64,000 nucleotides of DNA, taken from positions 186,001 through 250,000 of the forward strand of contig NZ_JAHWXN010000002.1 of NCBI RefSeq assembly GCF_023091245.1. Direction: 5' to 3'. Positions within the stretch are counted from its first letter, which is position 1; every line of letters begins with the position of its first letter. Under the pieces are notes generated by a model that saw only the letters and a list, made by a program, of their open reading frames with translations, did not search any database and was not told where the DNA came from. A program made the translations under genes and the position numbers. This DNA is from Microbacterium croceum (GTDB lineage Bacteria > Actinomycetota > Actinomycetes > Actinomycetales > Microbacteriaceae). This document shows positions 34,518 through 43,019 of this stretch, one piece after another.

Positions 34518-34897
34518 GCGCCGACCTGGCCCTGGTCGTCGGACTCACGCCTTCGCTTCTCGATCTCCTGACGCAGCCGCCACTCCTCGATCTCGCGGTC
34601 GAGATCCGCGATCTGCTGCTCGGTGGTCCGCGTGTCCCTGGGCGGCGCCGGCGCAGGCCGCACGTCGGCGGGTGCCGAACGCGGGGCGCGTCGCATCCGC
34701 GGGATGGCGATCCCCTCGCCGCCGTACTCCCTGCCGAGCCCGAACCAGAGGAGGCTGCCGATCAGCGGCAGCAGGATGACGATGATGATCCAGACCATCT
34801 TGGGCAGGAACTTCACCTGGGAGTCGTCACGCGTGATGATGTCGATCAGCGCACCGATCATCAGAGCGATGACGAGGATCGAGATCAGGAACGACAT
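34514..34897 (-). CDS. Small membrane protein with PLDc_N-like domain
   Basis: 127 residues. Two membrane segments (about 2-20 and 33-53) flank SQVKFLPKMVW, the pattern of the phospholipase-D-nuclease N-terminal domain (PLDc_N), here without any catalytic HKD part. A proline-rich stretch and a charged coiled-coil-like tail (residues 92-120) follow. Function unknown. TACCCT lies 6 nt before the ATG. Confidence 0.8.
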   Translation of the reverse strand: MSFLISILVIALMIGALIDIITRDDSQVKFLPKMVWIIIVILLPLIGSLLWFGLGREYGGEGIAIPRMRRAPRSAPADVRPAPAPPRDTRTTEQQIADLDREIEEWRLRQEIEKRRRESDDQGQVGA

Positions 34898-34903
34898 GTG
34901 TTC

Positions 34904-34909
34904 AGGGTA
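34904..34909 (-). promoter_or_regulatory. -10 box of PLDc_N-like gene
   Basis: TACCCT on the minus strand, 6 nt before the ATG at 34897. Confidence 0.45.
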
Positions 34910-34935
34910 GACGACGAACGGGCTGCGCGGTCGGG

Positions 34936-35865
34936 TTAGGGCAGCAGATGCCCCGCCGCCCGGAACAGCTCGTACCACTCGGCCCTGGTGAGCTCGATAT
35001 CGGCCCCCGCCGCCGCATCCTGCACACGCTGGGGAGTCGTGGTGCCGAGCACGACCTGCATCTTCGCAGGGTGCCGGGTGATCCACGCCGTCGCGATCGC
35101 GATCGGGGCGACGCGGTACGACGCCGCCAAGCGGTCGATCACCGTGTTCAGCTCGGCGTACTCGGGGTTGCCGAGGAAGACTCCGGTGAAGAAGCCGCCC
35201 TGAAACGGCGACCACGCCTGGATCGTGATGCCGTTGATGCGGCAGTACTCCACGATCCCCCCGCCGTCGCGGACGATGCTCTGATCAGAGCCCGCCATGT
35301 TCGCCGCGACCGGCTGCGCGATGATCGGCGCATGCGTGATCGACAGCTGCAGCTGATTGGCCACGAGAGGCTGGCGCACGGCCGTGCGGAGCAGATCGAT
35401 CTGGCGCGGCGTGTGATTGGAGACCCCGAATGCTCGCACCTTGCCCGATGCCTCCAGGTCATCGAACGCCGTGGCGACCTCGTCGGGCTCGACCAGCGCA
35501 TCGGGGCGGTGCAGCAGCAGCACGTCGATGCGGTCGGTGCGCAGCGCCCGGAGAGACCCCTCGACCTGCGCCATGATGTGTTCGTACGAGAAGTCGAACA
35601 TCCCCTGCGCCGGGACGATGCCGCACTTGGTCTGCAGCACGATCTCATCGCGCTCGGCCGCGCTGAGCTGCAGGGCGTCGGCGAACCGGGTCTCGCAGTG
35701 GTGCATGCTGCCGCCGTAGATGTCGGCGTGGTCGAAGAAGTCGATCCCCGCGTCACGCGCGGACTGATAGAGCGCGCGGATGTGCGCGTCGTCCTTGTCG
35801 TCGATGCGCATCATCCCTGCGATGACGGCGGGAGCGGTGGCGGATCCGAACGGCACGGTCTTCAT
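34936..35865 (-). CDS. Aldo/keto reductase (YdhF-like)
   Basis: 309 residues. Tetrad D45 and Y50 (FFDHADIYGG), K80 (VLQTKCG), H119 (VLLLHRPD). GVSNHTPRQIDLL and AWSPFQGG are typical of the YdhF branch. NADPH-dependent reduction of small carbonyls is expected; substrate unknown. The ATG at 35865 has a TATCGT box 6 nt upstream, which decides against the longer frame. Confidence 0.9.
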   Translation of the reverse strand: MKTVPFGSATAPAVIAGMMRIDDKDDAHIRALYQSARDAGIDFFDHADIYGGSMHHCETRFADALQLSAAERDEIVLQTKCGIVPAQGMFDFSYEHIMAQVEGSLRALRTDRIDVLLLHRPDALVEPDEVATAFDDLEASGKVRAFGVSNHTPRQIDLLRTAVRQPLVANQLQLSITHAPIIAQPVAANMAGSDQSIVRDGGGIVEYCRINGITIQAWSPFQGGFFTGVFLGNPEYAELNTVIDRLAASYRVAPIAIATAWITRHPAKMQVVLGTTTPQRVQDAAAGADIELTRAEWYELFRAAGHLLP

Positions 35866-35871
35866 GCCGCC

Positions 35872-35877
35872 ACGATA
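35872..35877 (-). promoter_or_regulatory. -10 box of YdhF-like gene
   Basis: TATCGT on the minus strand, 6 nt before the ATG at 35865. Confidence 0.45.
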
Positions 35878-35965
35878 CCGCTGGCTTTCCGGCCCGGGGC
35901 GCGGCACGATCGACGCGCCGGTCGGGGATCACCGCCCCAGCGGCGCCCCGACCGACACATCTTCC

Positions 35966-36202
35966 CTATGAATCCGCGCTCGTAACCCGAGGGGACGGTA
36001 CGAGCGCGGCGGGTGAGAGATCCAGCGCCAGCGCGATGTCGGCGAGCTCGGTGATCGTGAAGTCCGAGCGCCCCTGCATTCTGCGCCGTAGCGTGGAATA
36101 GGCGATTCCCGAGTTGTCCGACAGCCAGCGCCGGGAGTGCCCCGCTCTGACGAGGTGCGCGGCCACCGCTTCTGCCACCAACCGTCGGTCTTCTGTCGTC
36201 AC
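35966..36202 (-). CDS. Small helix-turn-helix regulator (Cro/C1-like)
   Basis: 78 residues, almost all one HTH domain: HSRRWLSDNSGIAYSTLRRRMQGRSDFTITELADIALAL. Too short for a ligand domain, so probably a DNA-binding repressor or modulator. GTG start at 36202 with a TAGTGT box 6 nt upstream. Divergent from the second HTH gene and its ImmA protease. Confidence 0.8.
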   Translation of the reverse strand: MTTEDRRLVAEAVAAHLVRAGHSRRWLSDNSGIAYSTLRRRMQGRSDFTITELADIALALDLSPAALVPSPRVTSADS

Positions 36203-36208
36203 ACGGAG

Positions 36209-36214
36209 ACACTA
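36209..36214 (-). promoter_or_regulatory. -10 box of small HTH gene
   Basis: TAGTGT on the minus strand, 6 nt before the GTG at 36202. Confidence 0.45.
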
Positions 36215-36283
36215 TCCCCCCATCTGGCGACGCGCAAGCGTCCTCAGAGCCAGCATGACAGCATATTGGTTACAGGGCGGTGC

Positions 36284-36289
36284 TATCGT
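36284..36289 (+). promoter_or_regulatory. Extended -10 box of HTH-immA pair
   Basis: TGC-TATCGT, an extended -10, 7 nt before the GTG at 36297. The 94-bp gap to the divergent HTH gene (36203-36296) therefore holds two facing promoters. Confidence 0.5.
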
Positions 36290-36296
36290 GACACGT

Positions 36297-36674
36297 GTGA
36301 AGACACTCTCCGATGAGTTCAACGCCGCCGTCGGGCGTCAACTGCGAGCCGAGATCGCGGCCGCCGGAAGCAGCATCGCCGCGATGGCCCGCGACATCGC
36401 GATCGCCCGCAGTGCTCTCGACAACTACGTCACCGGCAAGCGCGCCATTCCCGTCCCGGTGCTCTACGCCGTGTGCTCCCAGGTGCAGGTCGCGCCCCAC
36501 CTCGTGCTCGCCAGAGCCGAAGAACGGTTGAGCGCCGACAGCGCCCAGGGAAGCGGTGTGCTGACCCCCTTCCGTCGCCGGACCAATGTCGCAGGCACCG
36601 ACGACACTATCCCCGAAGTCGCCTTCGACTCCCCCGTCGGACACGAGCGCGATACCGACGACCTGTACCAGTAG
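36297..36674 (+). CDS. Helix-turn-helix repressor-like protein paired with ImmA protease
   Basis: 125 residues from a GTG at 36297, chosen because TATCGT lies 7 nt upstream; a GTG three codons earlier is the alternative. The HTH is IAAMARDIAIARSALDNYVTGKRAIPVPVLYAVC (about 27-60). The C-terminal half is polar and lacks a known domain, ending in an acidic tail; it could hold the cleavage site for the protease next door. Followed after 7 bp by the ImmA gene, a known repressor/anti-repressor arrangement. Confidence 0.8.
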   Translation: MKTLSDEFNAAVGRQLRAEIAAAGSSIAAMARDIAIARSALDNYVTGKRAIPVPVLYAVCSQVQVAPHLVLARAEERLSADSAQGSGVLTPFRRRTNVAGTDDTIPEVAFDSPVGHERDTDDLYQ

Positions 36675-36681
36675 GAGCACC

Positions 36682-37122
36682 ATGGACCACCTCCTTCGAC
36701 TCGTCGAGGAGAGTGGGCTCCGACTGGTGGAGCGCGCCGGCCCCACCAGGGGCGGCTACGACCACTCCGCCCTGACCATCAGGCTCGCGCCGGGCATGAG
36801 CGTGCGTACAACGACGAGCGTGCTCGCGCACGAACTCGGGCACGCGACGCTCGGACACACGGTGTCGGCCCATCCGGAGGTCCGCGCCCGTCAGGAGCGC
36901 CGCGCAGATGAGTGGGCGGCGCGATTGCTCATCTCGCCCGAGGCCTACGCCGCAGCCGAGGCGGTTCGCGGCCCGCATCGTGCGAGCCTGGCGTTCGAGC
37001 TCGGAGTCACCGTCGAACTGGTCGAGGCCTATCAGCGGATGCTGCAGCGGATCGGCACGAGCGTCTACGTCGCGCCGCGCATGGGTGCGGGCCAATGGGC
37101 GCATCGCGTCGCCGCAGAATGA
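36682..37122 (+). CDS. ImmA/IrrE-family metallo-endopeptidase
   Basis: 146 residues. The zinc motif HELGH is at residues 50-54, and the third-ligand region ERRADEWAARLLIS follows. Such proteases cleave or inactivate cognate HTH repressors (ImmA on ICEBs1; IrrE on DdrO in Deinococcus). An AGGAG ends 4 nt before the ATG. Target here is most likely the HTH protein encoded just upstream (inference). Confidence 0.9.
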   Translation: MDHLLRLVEESGLRLVERAGPTRGGYDHSALTIRLAPGMSVRTTTSVLAHELGHATLGHTVSAHPEVRARQERRADEWAARLLISPEAYAAAEAVRGPHRASLAFELGVTVELVEAYQRMLQRIGTSVYVAPRMGAGQWAHRVAAE

Positions 37123-37154
37123 CCTGGCGACCGCGAACTGGTTGACTGGCGGAC

Positions 37155-37757
37155 ATGGCATTCCTCGTCGCCCCCTCCGCCGTCACCTTGACCGGAGACC
37201 TCGTCGAACTCCGACCGCTCGAGCCCTCGCATCGCGATGACCTGATCGATGCCGTGGAGGAGGGCGATCTCTGGAAGACCGCGTGGTACACCTCCGTGCC
37301 GGCACCCGACGGGGTCGAGGCGGAGATCGCGCGGCGCATCGCCCTGCGCGAGGCCGGGGAGATGATCCCGTTCACCGCGGTCGACGCCTCAGGGCGCGTG
37401 CTCGGCCTGACCTCGTACTACGACATCGTGGCCGACGTGCCACGACTGCACATCGGCTACACCTGGAACCGGCCCTCCGCGCACGGCACCGGCACGAACG
37501 CGGAGTCCAAGCTCTTGCTCCTCCAGCACGCCTTCGAGACGCTGGGGGTCTTCCGCGTCGGCCTGACGACCCAGTGGGTCAACTTCCAGTCGCGCGCGGC
37601 CATCGAGCGGCTCGGGGCGAAGCAGGACGGCGTGATGCGCGCCGTCTCCCGCTATCGCAACGGCGCCCTGCGCGACAGCGTCGAGTTCTCCATCATCGAA
37701 CCGGAATGGCCGGCCGTGAAGGCGAATCTCGAAGCCCGGTTGGCGAAGCGCCGTTGA
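37155..37757 (+). CDS. GNAT-family N-acetyltransferase (RimJ/RimL-like)
   Basis: 200 residues. GDLVELRPLEPSHRDDL at the start and IGYTWNRPSAHGTGTNAESKLLLLQHAFETLGV as acetyl-CoA-binding region, then RVGLTTQWVNFQSRAAIERLGAK, are typical of RimJ/RimL-type acetyltransferases. Acceptor unknown. Its stop is adjacent to the stop of the convergent desaturase gene. Confidence 0.9.
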   Translation: MAFLVAPSAVTLTGDLVELRPLEPSHRDDLIDAVEEGDLWKTAWYTSVPAPDGVEAEIARRIALREAGEMIPFTAVDASGRVLGLTSYYDIVADVPRLHIGYTWNRPSAHGTGTNAESKLLLLQHAFETLGVFRVGLTTQWVNFQSRAAIERLGAKQDGVMRAVSRYRNGALRDSVEFSIIEPEWPAVKANLEARLAKRR

Positions 37758-38852
37758 TCACACGGTCAGGGCGCTGCGCTGCTCGATCAGCGGGCACGAG
37801 AACACATCCCGCTCCCCCAGCCCGACGCGGTTGATGTAGCGCACCACGATCGCGTACGACGCGAAGAGGCTGGTCTGCGTGTAGAGCACGTCATGGTCGC
37901 GGCAGTACGCCGCGACCACCGGAGCAGCCCTGCGCAGATGCGGCCGCGGCATCGACGGGAACAGATGATGCTCGATCTGGTAGTTCAGGCCGCCCATCGC
38001 GATGTCGAGCAGGCGGCTCCCGTGGATGTTGCGGCTCATCAGCACCTGACGGCGCAGGAAGTCGAGCGCCAGGTCGCGCGGCACCACCGGCATCCCCTTG
38101 TGGTTCGGGGCGAAGGCGACGCCCATGTAGAAGCCGAAGAGCCCCAGTTGCACCCCAAGGAATGCGAACGCGAGCCCCGGGGACAGCACCAGGAACACCA
38201 GCACCAGGTAGCCGATCAACCGCACGCCCAGGAAGACGATCTCGACCCAGCGCCGCTCCAGCCGCCCACGGGTGAACACCCGACGCACGCTCGAGGCATG
38301 AAGCGAGATGCCCTCCAGGAACAGGATCGGGAAGAAGAGCAGCCCCTGATGTCCGCGGAGCCAGCTGCTGGTCGGACCGCGGTGCTTCATCGCCGTCTCC
38401 GCGGTCACCGCGATGACGGGAAGCTCGATATCGGGGTCTGCGCCGAGCTTGTTGGGGTTCGCGTGGTGCCGCGTGTGCTTGCGCTGCCACCATCCGTAGC
38501 TCATGCCGACGAGCAGGTCGCCGAGGATCAGGCTGATCCAGTCGTTCCATCGGCCGGAGACGAAGATCTGACGATGCGCGGCGTCATGGCCGAGGAAGGC
38601 GATCTGGGTGAACAGGATCGCGAGCGCTGCCGCGGTGAACAGCTGCCACCACGTGTCGCCGATCCAGATGAACGCCAGCACGCACGCGGCGAGGATGAGC
38701 GGGGCTGCCACCAGCTTGGTCCAGTAGTAGCCGTAGCGGCGACGCAGGAGCCCGAGCCCGCGGACCTGCTGCGCCAACTCGGTGAACGTGCTCGATGCAC
38801 GGGACGCGCTGTCGCGCTGACGTGTGCGGACGGTCGGACGGATGTCGCCCAT
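37758..38852 (-). CDS. Acyl-CoA/acyl-lipid desaturase (fatty acid desaturase)
   Basis: 364 residues, membrane-bound di-iron desaturase. Three His boxes are intact: GHDAAH, KHTRHHANPN and QIEHHLFP; hydrophobic pairs lie between them. It introduces a double bond in membrane fatty acids, using electrons from a ferredoxin-type partner not seen here. AGAGG Shine-Dalgarno 5 nt before the ATG. Confidence 0.93.
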   Translation of the reverse strand: MGDIRPTVRTRQRDSASRASSTFTELAQQVRGLGLLRRRYGYYWTKLVAAPLILAACVLAFIWIGDTWWQLFTAAALAILFTQIAFLGHDAAHRQIFVSGRWNDWISLILGDLLVGMSYGWWQRKHTRHHANPNKLGADPDIELPVIAVTAETAMKHRGPTSSWLRGHQGLLFFPILFLEGISLHASSVRRVFTRGRLERRWVEIVFLGVRLIGYLVLVFLVLSPGLAFAFLGVQLGLFGFYMGVAFAPNHKGMPVVPRDLALDFLRRQVLMSRNIHGSRLLDIAMGGLNYQIEHHLFPSMPRPHLRRAAPVVAAYCRDHDVLYTQTSLFASYAIVVRYINRVGLGERDVFSCPLIEQRSALTV

Positions 38853-38881
38853 GATGACCTCTTCTCCGACGGGTCGCCCGC

Positions 38882-39397
38882 TCAGCGGGAGGCGCCGCCC
38901 TCTTCCACCCAGTCCTCGATGCGCGCGTCGTCATCGACGGCGGCGGGCTCAGCACGGCGGGCGAAGACCACCGATTCCGCGAGGGCGGCGACGGATGCCG
39001 CACGGACCTGTTCGCGGTCGGAGGCGTCCTGGTATCGATGCGCGGCGATCTCACGGTCGGCCAGAAGGTCGGCGCTGATCGTCGCGAGCCTTTCCGCGAT
39101 GACGGCAGCGAGGCCGTCACGGAGCTCTTCCAGGTTGGTGTTCGCGATCTCCAGACGACGATCCGCGACGCGGAGTTCGACGGTCGGGTATCCGTTCGCG
39201 GACAGGTGGGCGCGCATCTCGCTGCCCTGGATCGCGGCGACCTCGTCGCGATCCGTCTTGCGCGTGAACACCGCTTCCACGGTGTAGCGGTCGGGTGCAT
39301 CGTCGGTCAGCAGCGTCGCAGGAAGCGAGCCGATCAGGACGTGCTCCAAACCCAGCAGGTCGGGACTCGGTCCCGCGATTTTCAGTTGTGCATTCAT
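38882..39397 (-). CDS. Hypothetical protein
   Basis: 171 residues, not recognised. Soluble, mixed alpha/beta; begins LKIAGPSPDLLGLEHVLIGSLPATLLTDD and has a valine-rich strand region (TVELRVADRRLEIA) followed by a long helix. The C-terminus is acidic. The frame is well used at high GC3 and a TAACGT box lies 6 nt before the ATG, so it is very probably real. Confidence 0.7.
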   Translation of the reverse strand: MNAQLKIAGPSPDLLGLEHVLIGSLPATLLTDDAPDRYTVEAVFTRKTDRDEVAAIQGSEMRAHLSANGYPTVELRVADRRLEIANTNLEELRDGLAAVIAERLATISADLLADREIAAHRYQDASDREQVRAASVAALAESVVFARRAEPAAVDDDARIEDWVEEGGASR

Positions 39398-39403
39398 ACA
39401 CCG

Positions 39404-39409
39404 ACGTTA
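39404..39409 (-). promoter_or_regulatory. -10 box of hypothetical gene 38882-39397
   Basis: TAACGT on the minus strand, 6 nt before the ATG at 39397. Confidence 0.4.
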
Positions 39410-39490
39410 CGCCTGCAAGCTGTACGCCTCACAGGCAGGAGATCCGGTGCGCGCGTCGGAATCAGACGCACCGTTGCGGGCAGTGCGCGG

Positions 39491-39694
39491 TCAGTCCGTG
39501 GCCTTGCCCGCCCAGTTGTTCGACCGCTTGGTAGCGGTACCGCCCTGACGCATCATGAACGCGAGCGAGAGGGTCGTGAGCAGGAGACCACCGCAGAAGA
39601 TGATCGCCTGGAAGTCCTCGAGCGTCTGCGCCAGACCCATGAGGTAGATGCCTCCGAGGAAGAGGATCATGAAGAAGATGAAGCTGAGGATCAC
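39491..39694 (-). CDS. Small two-helix membrane protein
   Basis: 67 residues from GTG at 39694 with GGAG five nt upstream. Two hydrophobic segments (about 2-22 and 29-48) and a basic, polar tail ending NNWAGKATD. No domain recognised. Upstream in-frame codons have no membrane character, which supports the GTG. Confidence 0.7.
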   Translation of the reverse strand: MILSFIFFMILFLGGIYLMGLAQTLEDFQAIIFCGGLLLTTLSLAFMMRQGGTATKRSNNWAGKATD

Positions 39695-39780
39695 GGGGTC
39701 TCCTGTCGTAGCGGCCGTCATCCAGGATACCGTCGCCAGCGCGACCAGCCCGCCGCCCCGCGATGAGCGCAGGATTTCGA

Positions 39781-40542
39781 CTACGGCTTGGTGGCGTAGA
39801 TGCGGAACCTGCGCTGAGTGACGACGATGGGAGCCGCCGCGTTCAGCTCGAGGAGCCGCTCGGCATGCGGTGGGACGGCGAATCCGGGCGCATCCCAGGG
39901 GACGAGGCCGATGTAGGTCACGAGCGCGAGAGCATCCAGGAACTGCATCGATCCCTCCCAACGGTCGGCGTCGTCGATCCGCATCCCTGCGTCCCGAAGG
40001 GCCTGCGAATGAGCCTCCAGCGTGACATCGGGGTAGAGGTACTCGCCTCCGAACCACTCATGGATCTCAGGTGCGTCGAAGCCGTCCACCTGCTGGGTCA
40101 GGAACCGTCCGCCGGGGACCAGAACCCGAGCGATCTCGGTCGGGTCATAGGACTCGTGACGAGACATCACCAGGTCCTGGCTCTGGTCGGGAAGGTCGAG
40201 CGGATCGCCCGCCTCCGAGTCGTACGGCAGCACCGCCACGTGGCGGGGCGCGAGGCGTGCTCGCGCTTCGGGCACGTTGGGCGCCCATCCCTCCGTCGCG
40301 ACGATCCGTGGTGGGCGCGCGGACTCTCGCGCCAAGGAATCCAGAAGTGCGGACAGCCGCTCACCGCCGCCGGTTCCCAGATCGACGGCCCCGATACGCG
40401 AGTGGCGCAGCGACTGCAGACAGTCGGCCTCGAAATCCCACCAGGGGCTCTCCGAGATCAGCGCACCATCCAGCCGCGAGAAATCCCATCCGACCATCGT
40501 CGCGTCGGCATGTGCGGCCATGAGGCGTTCGAGCAGGGTCAC
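39781..40542 (-). CDS. Class I SAM-dependent methyltransferase-like protein
   Basis: 253 residues. Motif I VDLGTGGGERL (about residue 52), an acidic DLPDQSQDLVMSRHESYD motif II region and VLVPGGRFLTQQVDG (motif III) support a SAM-binding Rossmann fold. Substrate unknown. GTG at 40542 is chosen; an ATG seven codons later (40521) is also possible and neither has a clear ribosome site. Confidence 0.8.
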   Translation of the reverse strand: MTLLERLMAAHADATMVGWDFSRLDGALISESPWWDFEADCLQSLRHSRIGAVDLGTGGGERLSALLDSLARESARPPRIVATEGWAPNVPEARARLAPRHVAVLPYDSEAGDPLDLPDQSQDLVMSRHESYDPTEIARVLVPGGRFLTQQVDGFDAPEIHEWFGGEYLYPDVTLEAHSQALRDAGMRIDDADRWEGSMQFLDALALVTYIGLVPWDAPGFAVPPHAERLLELNAAAPIVVTQRRFRIYATKP

Positions 40543-40591
40543 ACGGCGAGTCTGGCACGCCGAGGACGACCGTGACAGAGGCGCCCCGATC

Positions 40592-41611
40592 TCAGCCCTG
40601 CCCTGGAGAGCGCGCGAACACCGTGACATCGCGGCGCCGCGCGTGCTGCTGCGTCATACCGGCAAGCTCGAGACGACGGAAGACGCGGCGCGGCAGCGGG
40701 GGCAGTTCGGCGGTGAGACCCCGCGGCGGTCTGGCGAGCCCGGCGATCAGCGACAGATCCACGCCGTCGCCCTGTACCTCGATGCGCGCATAGTCGCTGC
40801 GGGTGCGCCAGACGAGCCGCTCCAGCCGTCGGAACGGGATCACGTGGATCGACTCCCCCACCGTCACGCGCAGTTCGTCGTTGCCGAATGCCACCCGGCA
40901 GGACTCGGTTCGGCGACGCAGCACGCCCGTGAACACGAGATACGCGGGCAATGCGATCAGCACGCCCACCAGGATGATCGTGAAGCGCGCGCCCATGCGC
41001 AGCACCACATCGTCGAACGCGATCACCAGCGCGGTGCCGCCCAGGCCGAAGACCACGACGATCACGATGATCGCCGCGGTGAGCGCGCGCATGCGCAGCG
41101 GGATGCCGGGGAAGCGCACACCCGACCCGTCGCCGATCTCCTCGCGCTCCCACTCCGGCGTCACCGGCACGGGTCGCTTCTTCGTCTCACGCTGCGTCAT
41201 GACGTCGGTGACGCGTGAGAGCAGGCCGAGCCAGATCCATCCGGTCGCGGGAATCGCCGCGAGCCGCCCCACGACCGCACCGGCCTGTACCGCCTCCGGC
41301 AGCGAGTCCACGACGTCATTCCCGTACTCGACGGTGAACGCGATGGCCGCACCGAGCATGACAGCGACACCGGCGTGCAGGAACACGCCGTTGCGCGCGG
41401 GCACCATCCGCATCGTCGCCTTGACGAAGGCGAAACCGAAGCACCAGCCGCCGACCAGCATCAGCAGGAACGGGAAGAAGCTCAGGTCGTCCCCGGCCAG
41501 CGTCCAGACGAACGCAGCGAGCAGCAGCACCGCACCCCAGATCAGCGGGTTGCGGATCAGACGCCGCCCCACGGTGCGACTCACCTGGACGTCGAGGGCG
41601 GAGTCGGTCAT
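40592..41611 (-). CDS. Conserved membrane protein, PH-like cytoplasmic part
   Basis: 339 residues, function unknown. Several membrane segments (about 22-60, 79-95, 114-131, 177-198, 209-226) are followed by a soluble beta-rich part (ESCRVAFGNDELRVTVGESIHVIPFRRLERLVWR) that reads like a bacterial PH/YcxB-type domain. TAGGAT lies 7 nt before the ATG. Confidence 0.75.
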   Translation of the reverse strand: MTDSALDVQVSRTVGRRLIRNPLIWGAVLLLAAFVWTLAGDDLSFFPFLLMLVGGWCFGFAFVKATMRMVPARNGVFLHAGVAVMLGAAIAFTVEYGNDVVDSLPEAVQAGAVVGRLAAIPATGWIWLGLLSRVTDVMTQRETKKRPVPVTPEWEREEIGDGSGVRFPGIPLRMRALTAAIIVIVVVFGLGGTALVIAFDDVVLRMGARFTIILVGVLIALPAYLVFTGVLRRRTESCRVAFGNDELRVTVGESIHVIPFRRLERLVWRTRSDYARIEVQGDGVDLSLIAGLARPPRGLTAELPPLPRRVFRRLELAGMTQQHARRRDVTVFARSPGQG

Positions 41612-41618
41612 CGCAGCA

Positions 41619-41624
41619 ATCCTA
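41619..41624 (-). promoter_or_regulatory. -10 box of membrane protein gene
   Basis: TAGGAT on the minus strand, 7 nt before the ATG at 41611. Confidence 0.4.
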
Positions 41625-41670
41625 GGCCGTGGGGCGAACCCCCAGGCAGGTCGACGCCCCGCTACAGCCG

Positions 41671-41823
41671 TCAGCCTCCCGAGGGGTTCTCGAGCGGCGT
41701 GCCGTCGTCGTCGGTGGTCTCTCGCTCGAGGATCTCGTCGGTGCTATCGGGCGCACCGCCCGATGCGGTGTCGGCCTCTTCGTCAGGACCGGGAGTCCCC
41801 TGCGTGTTCTTCGGATCGCTCAT
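41671..41823 (-). CDS. Small acidic hydrophilic protein
   Basis: 50 residues, starts MSDPKNTQGTPG and is rich in Asp, Glu, Thr and Gly; probably disordered. A purine-rich GAGGAGAG lies just before the ATG, which argues that it is translated. No family recognised beyond similar short proteins common in Microbacteriaceae (recollection, not checked). Confidence 0.6.
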   Translation of the reverse strand: MSDPKNTQGTPGPDEEADTASGGAPDSTDEILERETTDDDGTPLENPSGG

Positions 41824-41965
41824 GATTCTCTCCTCGGTTCGGTCCGGCGAGGCTACGTGCCCCGGGGCACGGCGGCGAAGGGGGTTGACGTGGGTCGTCG
41901 GGGCGAGTTCTCGACGGATCGACTCAGGAATCGCGACGGCCGATGCGGTCGACTCGACACGGGTG

Positions 41966-41971
41966 TAGGTT
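41966..41971 (+). promoter_or_regulatory. -10 box of gene 41978-42976
   Basis: TAGGTT, 6 nt before the ATG at 41978. Confidence 0.45.
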
Positions 41972-41977
41972 GCGGAG

Positions 41978-42976
41978 ATGGAGCCGATCCGAGTGGGCCT
42001 CGTGGCCGACCCGGCTTCGCCCACAGCGGTGGCGCGTCGGATGACCGACCTCACGCCTCCCCTCGCCGCTCGCGCCGACGACTGGATCATCGAACTCGTC
42101 AGCGAGCCGTTCACGCTCGGATCTGAAGACGTCGACGTCGCGCTGGGACGGCTCCGCACGCACGCGGTTCAGAAGCGCTGGGATCTCGTCATCGGCGTCA
42201 CCGAGCTTCCGCTTCGCGATGACGACGGTCGCTACCTGCTGGCGGCGATCGATCCTCGCCGCCGATCCGCTGTGCTGTCGTTGCCCGCGCTGGGCGGTTT
42301 CCGGGTGCAGACCCGCGCCCGCCGCGCGGTACGAGGGCTCGTCGACGGGATGGCCGAACCGGCCGTGTCTGACGAACAGCGCCTGCCGCTCCCCCGGCTC
42401 AGTGCCCGAGGGCGCGTGCTTCTGGGCATGGTGCTGGCCAACCGTCCCTGGCTGCTGGCGGCAGGACTCAAGTCCGCACTGGTCGCGGCACTGGCGACCG
42501 GCGCGGTGGCGACGATCGAGCCGACAGTGTGGTCGCTCGCCATCTCACTGTCGGGCTGGCGTCTGGCGGCGGCCACGTTGGCCTCCATCACGATCATCAT
42601 CGCCTGGATCGTGATCGACGGCAGGCTCTGGGACCGCCCCGACGACAGCTCTCCTGCGGCGCGTGAGAGGTCCCGTCTCTACAACACCTCGACGCTGCTG
42701 ACTCTGACCATCGGCATCATCATCTGCTATCTGGCTCTGTACGTCGTGAACCTGGCCTGGGCGCTCTTCGTGCTCGACACGACGGTGATGAGCGAGTCCC
42801 TCGGCAGAGCCGTCGGAACCGGTGATCTTTTCGTGCTCAGCTGGTTCGTCGCGTCGGCGGCGACACTCGGCGGGGCGCTGGGCACGGGTCTGGAGTCCGA
42901 CGATGCGATCCGCGCCGCCACGTACTCGAAGCGCGAAGAGGAGCGACGCGCACGCCTGGCTGATGAGCGCGTCTGA
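41978..42976 (+). CDS. Conserved hypothetical membrane protein
   Basis: 332 residues. A soluble N-terminal half (IRVGLVADPASPTAVARRM...; DLVIGVTELPLRDDDGRYLLAAID) looks like an alpha/beta domain; the C-terminal half has about five membrane segments (from residue 145 on). A short charged tail (SKREEERRARLADERV) closes it. The architecture is coherent but no function is known to me. Confidence 0.75.
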   Translation: MEPIRVGLVADPASPTAVARRMTDLTPPLAARADDWIIELVSEPFTLGSEDVDVALGRLRTHAVQKRWDLVIGVTELPLRDDDGRYLLAAIDPRRRSAVLSLPALGGFRVQTRARRAVRGLVDGMAEPAVSDEQRLPLPRLSARGRVLLGMVLANRPWLLAAGLKSALVAALATGAVATIEPTVWSLAISLSGWRLAAATLASITIIIAWIVIDGRLWDRPDDSSPAARERSRLYNTSTLLTLTIGIIICYLALYVVNLAWALFVLDTTVMSESLGRAVGTGDLFVLSWFVASAATLGGALGTGLESDDAIRAATYSKREEERRARLADERV

Positions 42977-43019
42977 ATCGGCGATGCACGAGGGCGCTTC
43001 GTAGAACGGACTCCCGGTC

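Noticed and set aside
42977..43019. Terminator between convergent genes 41978-42976 and 43020-45338
   Set aside because: No stable inverted repeat can be seen in the 43-bp gap.
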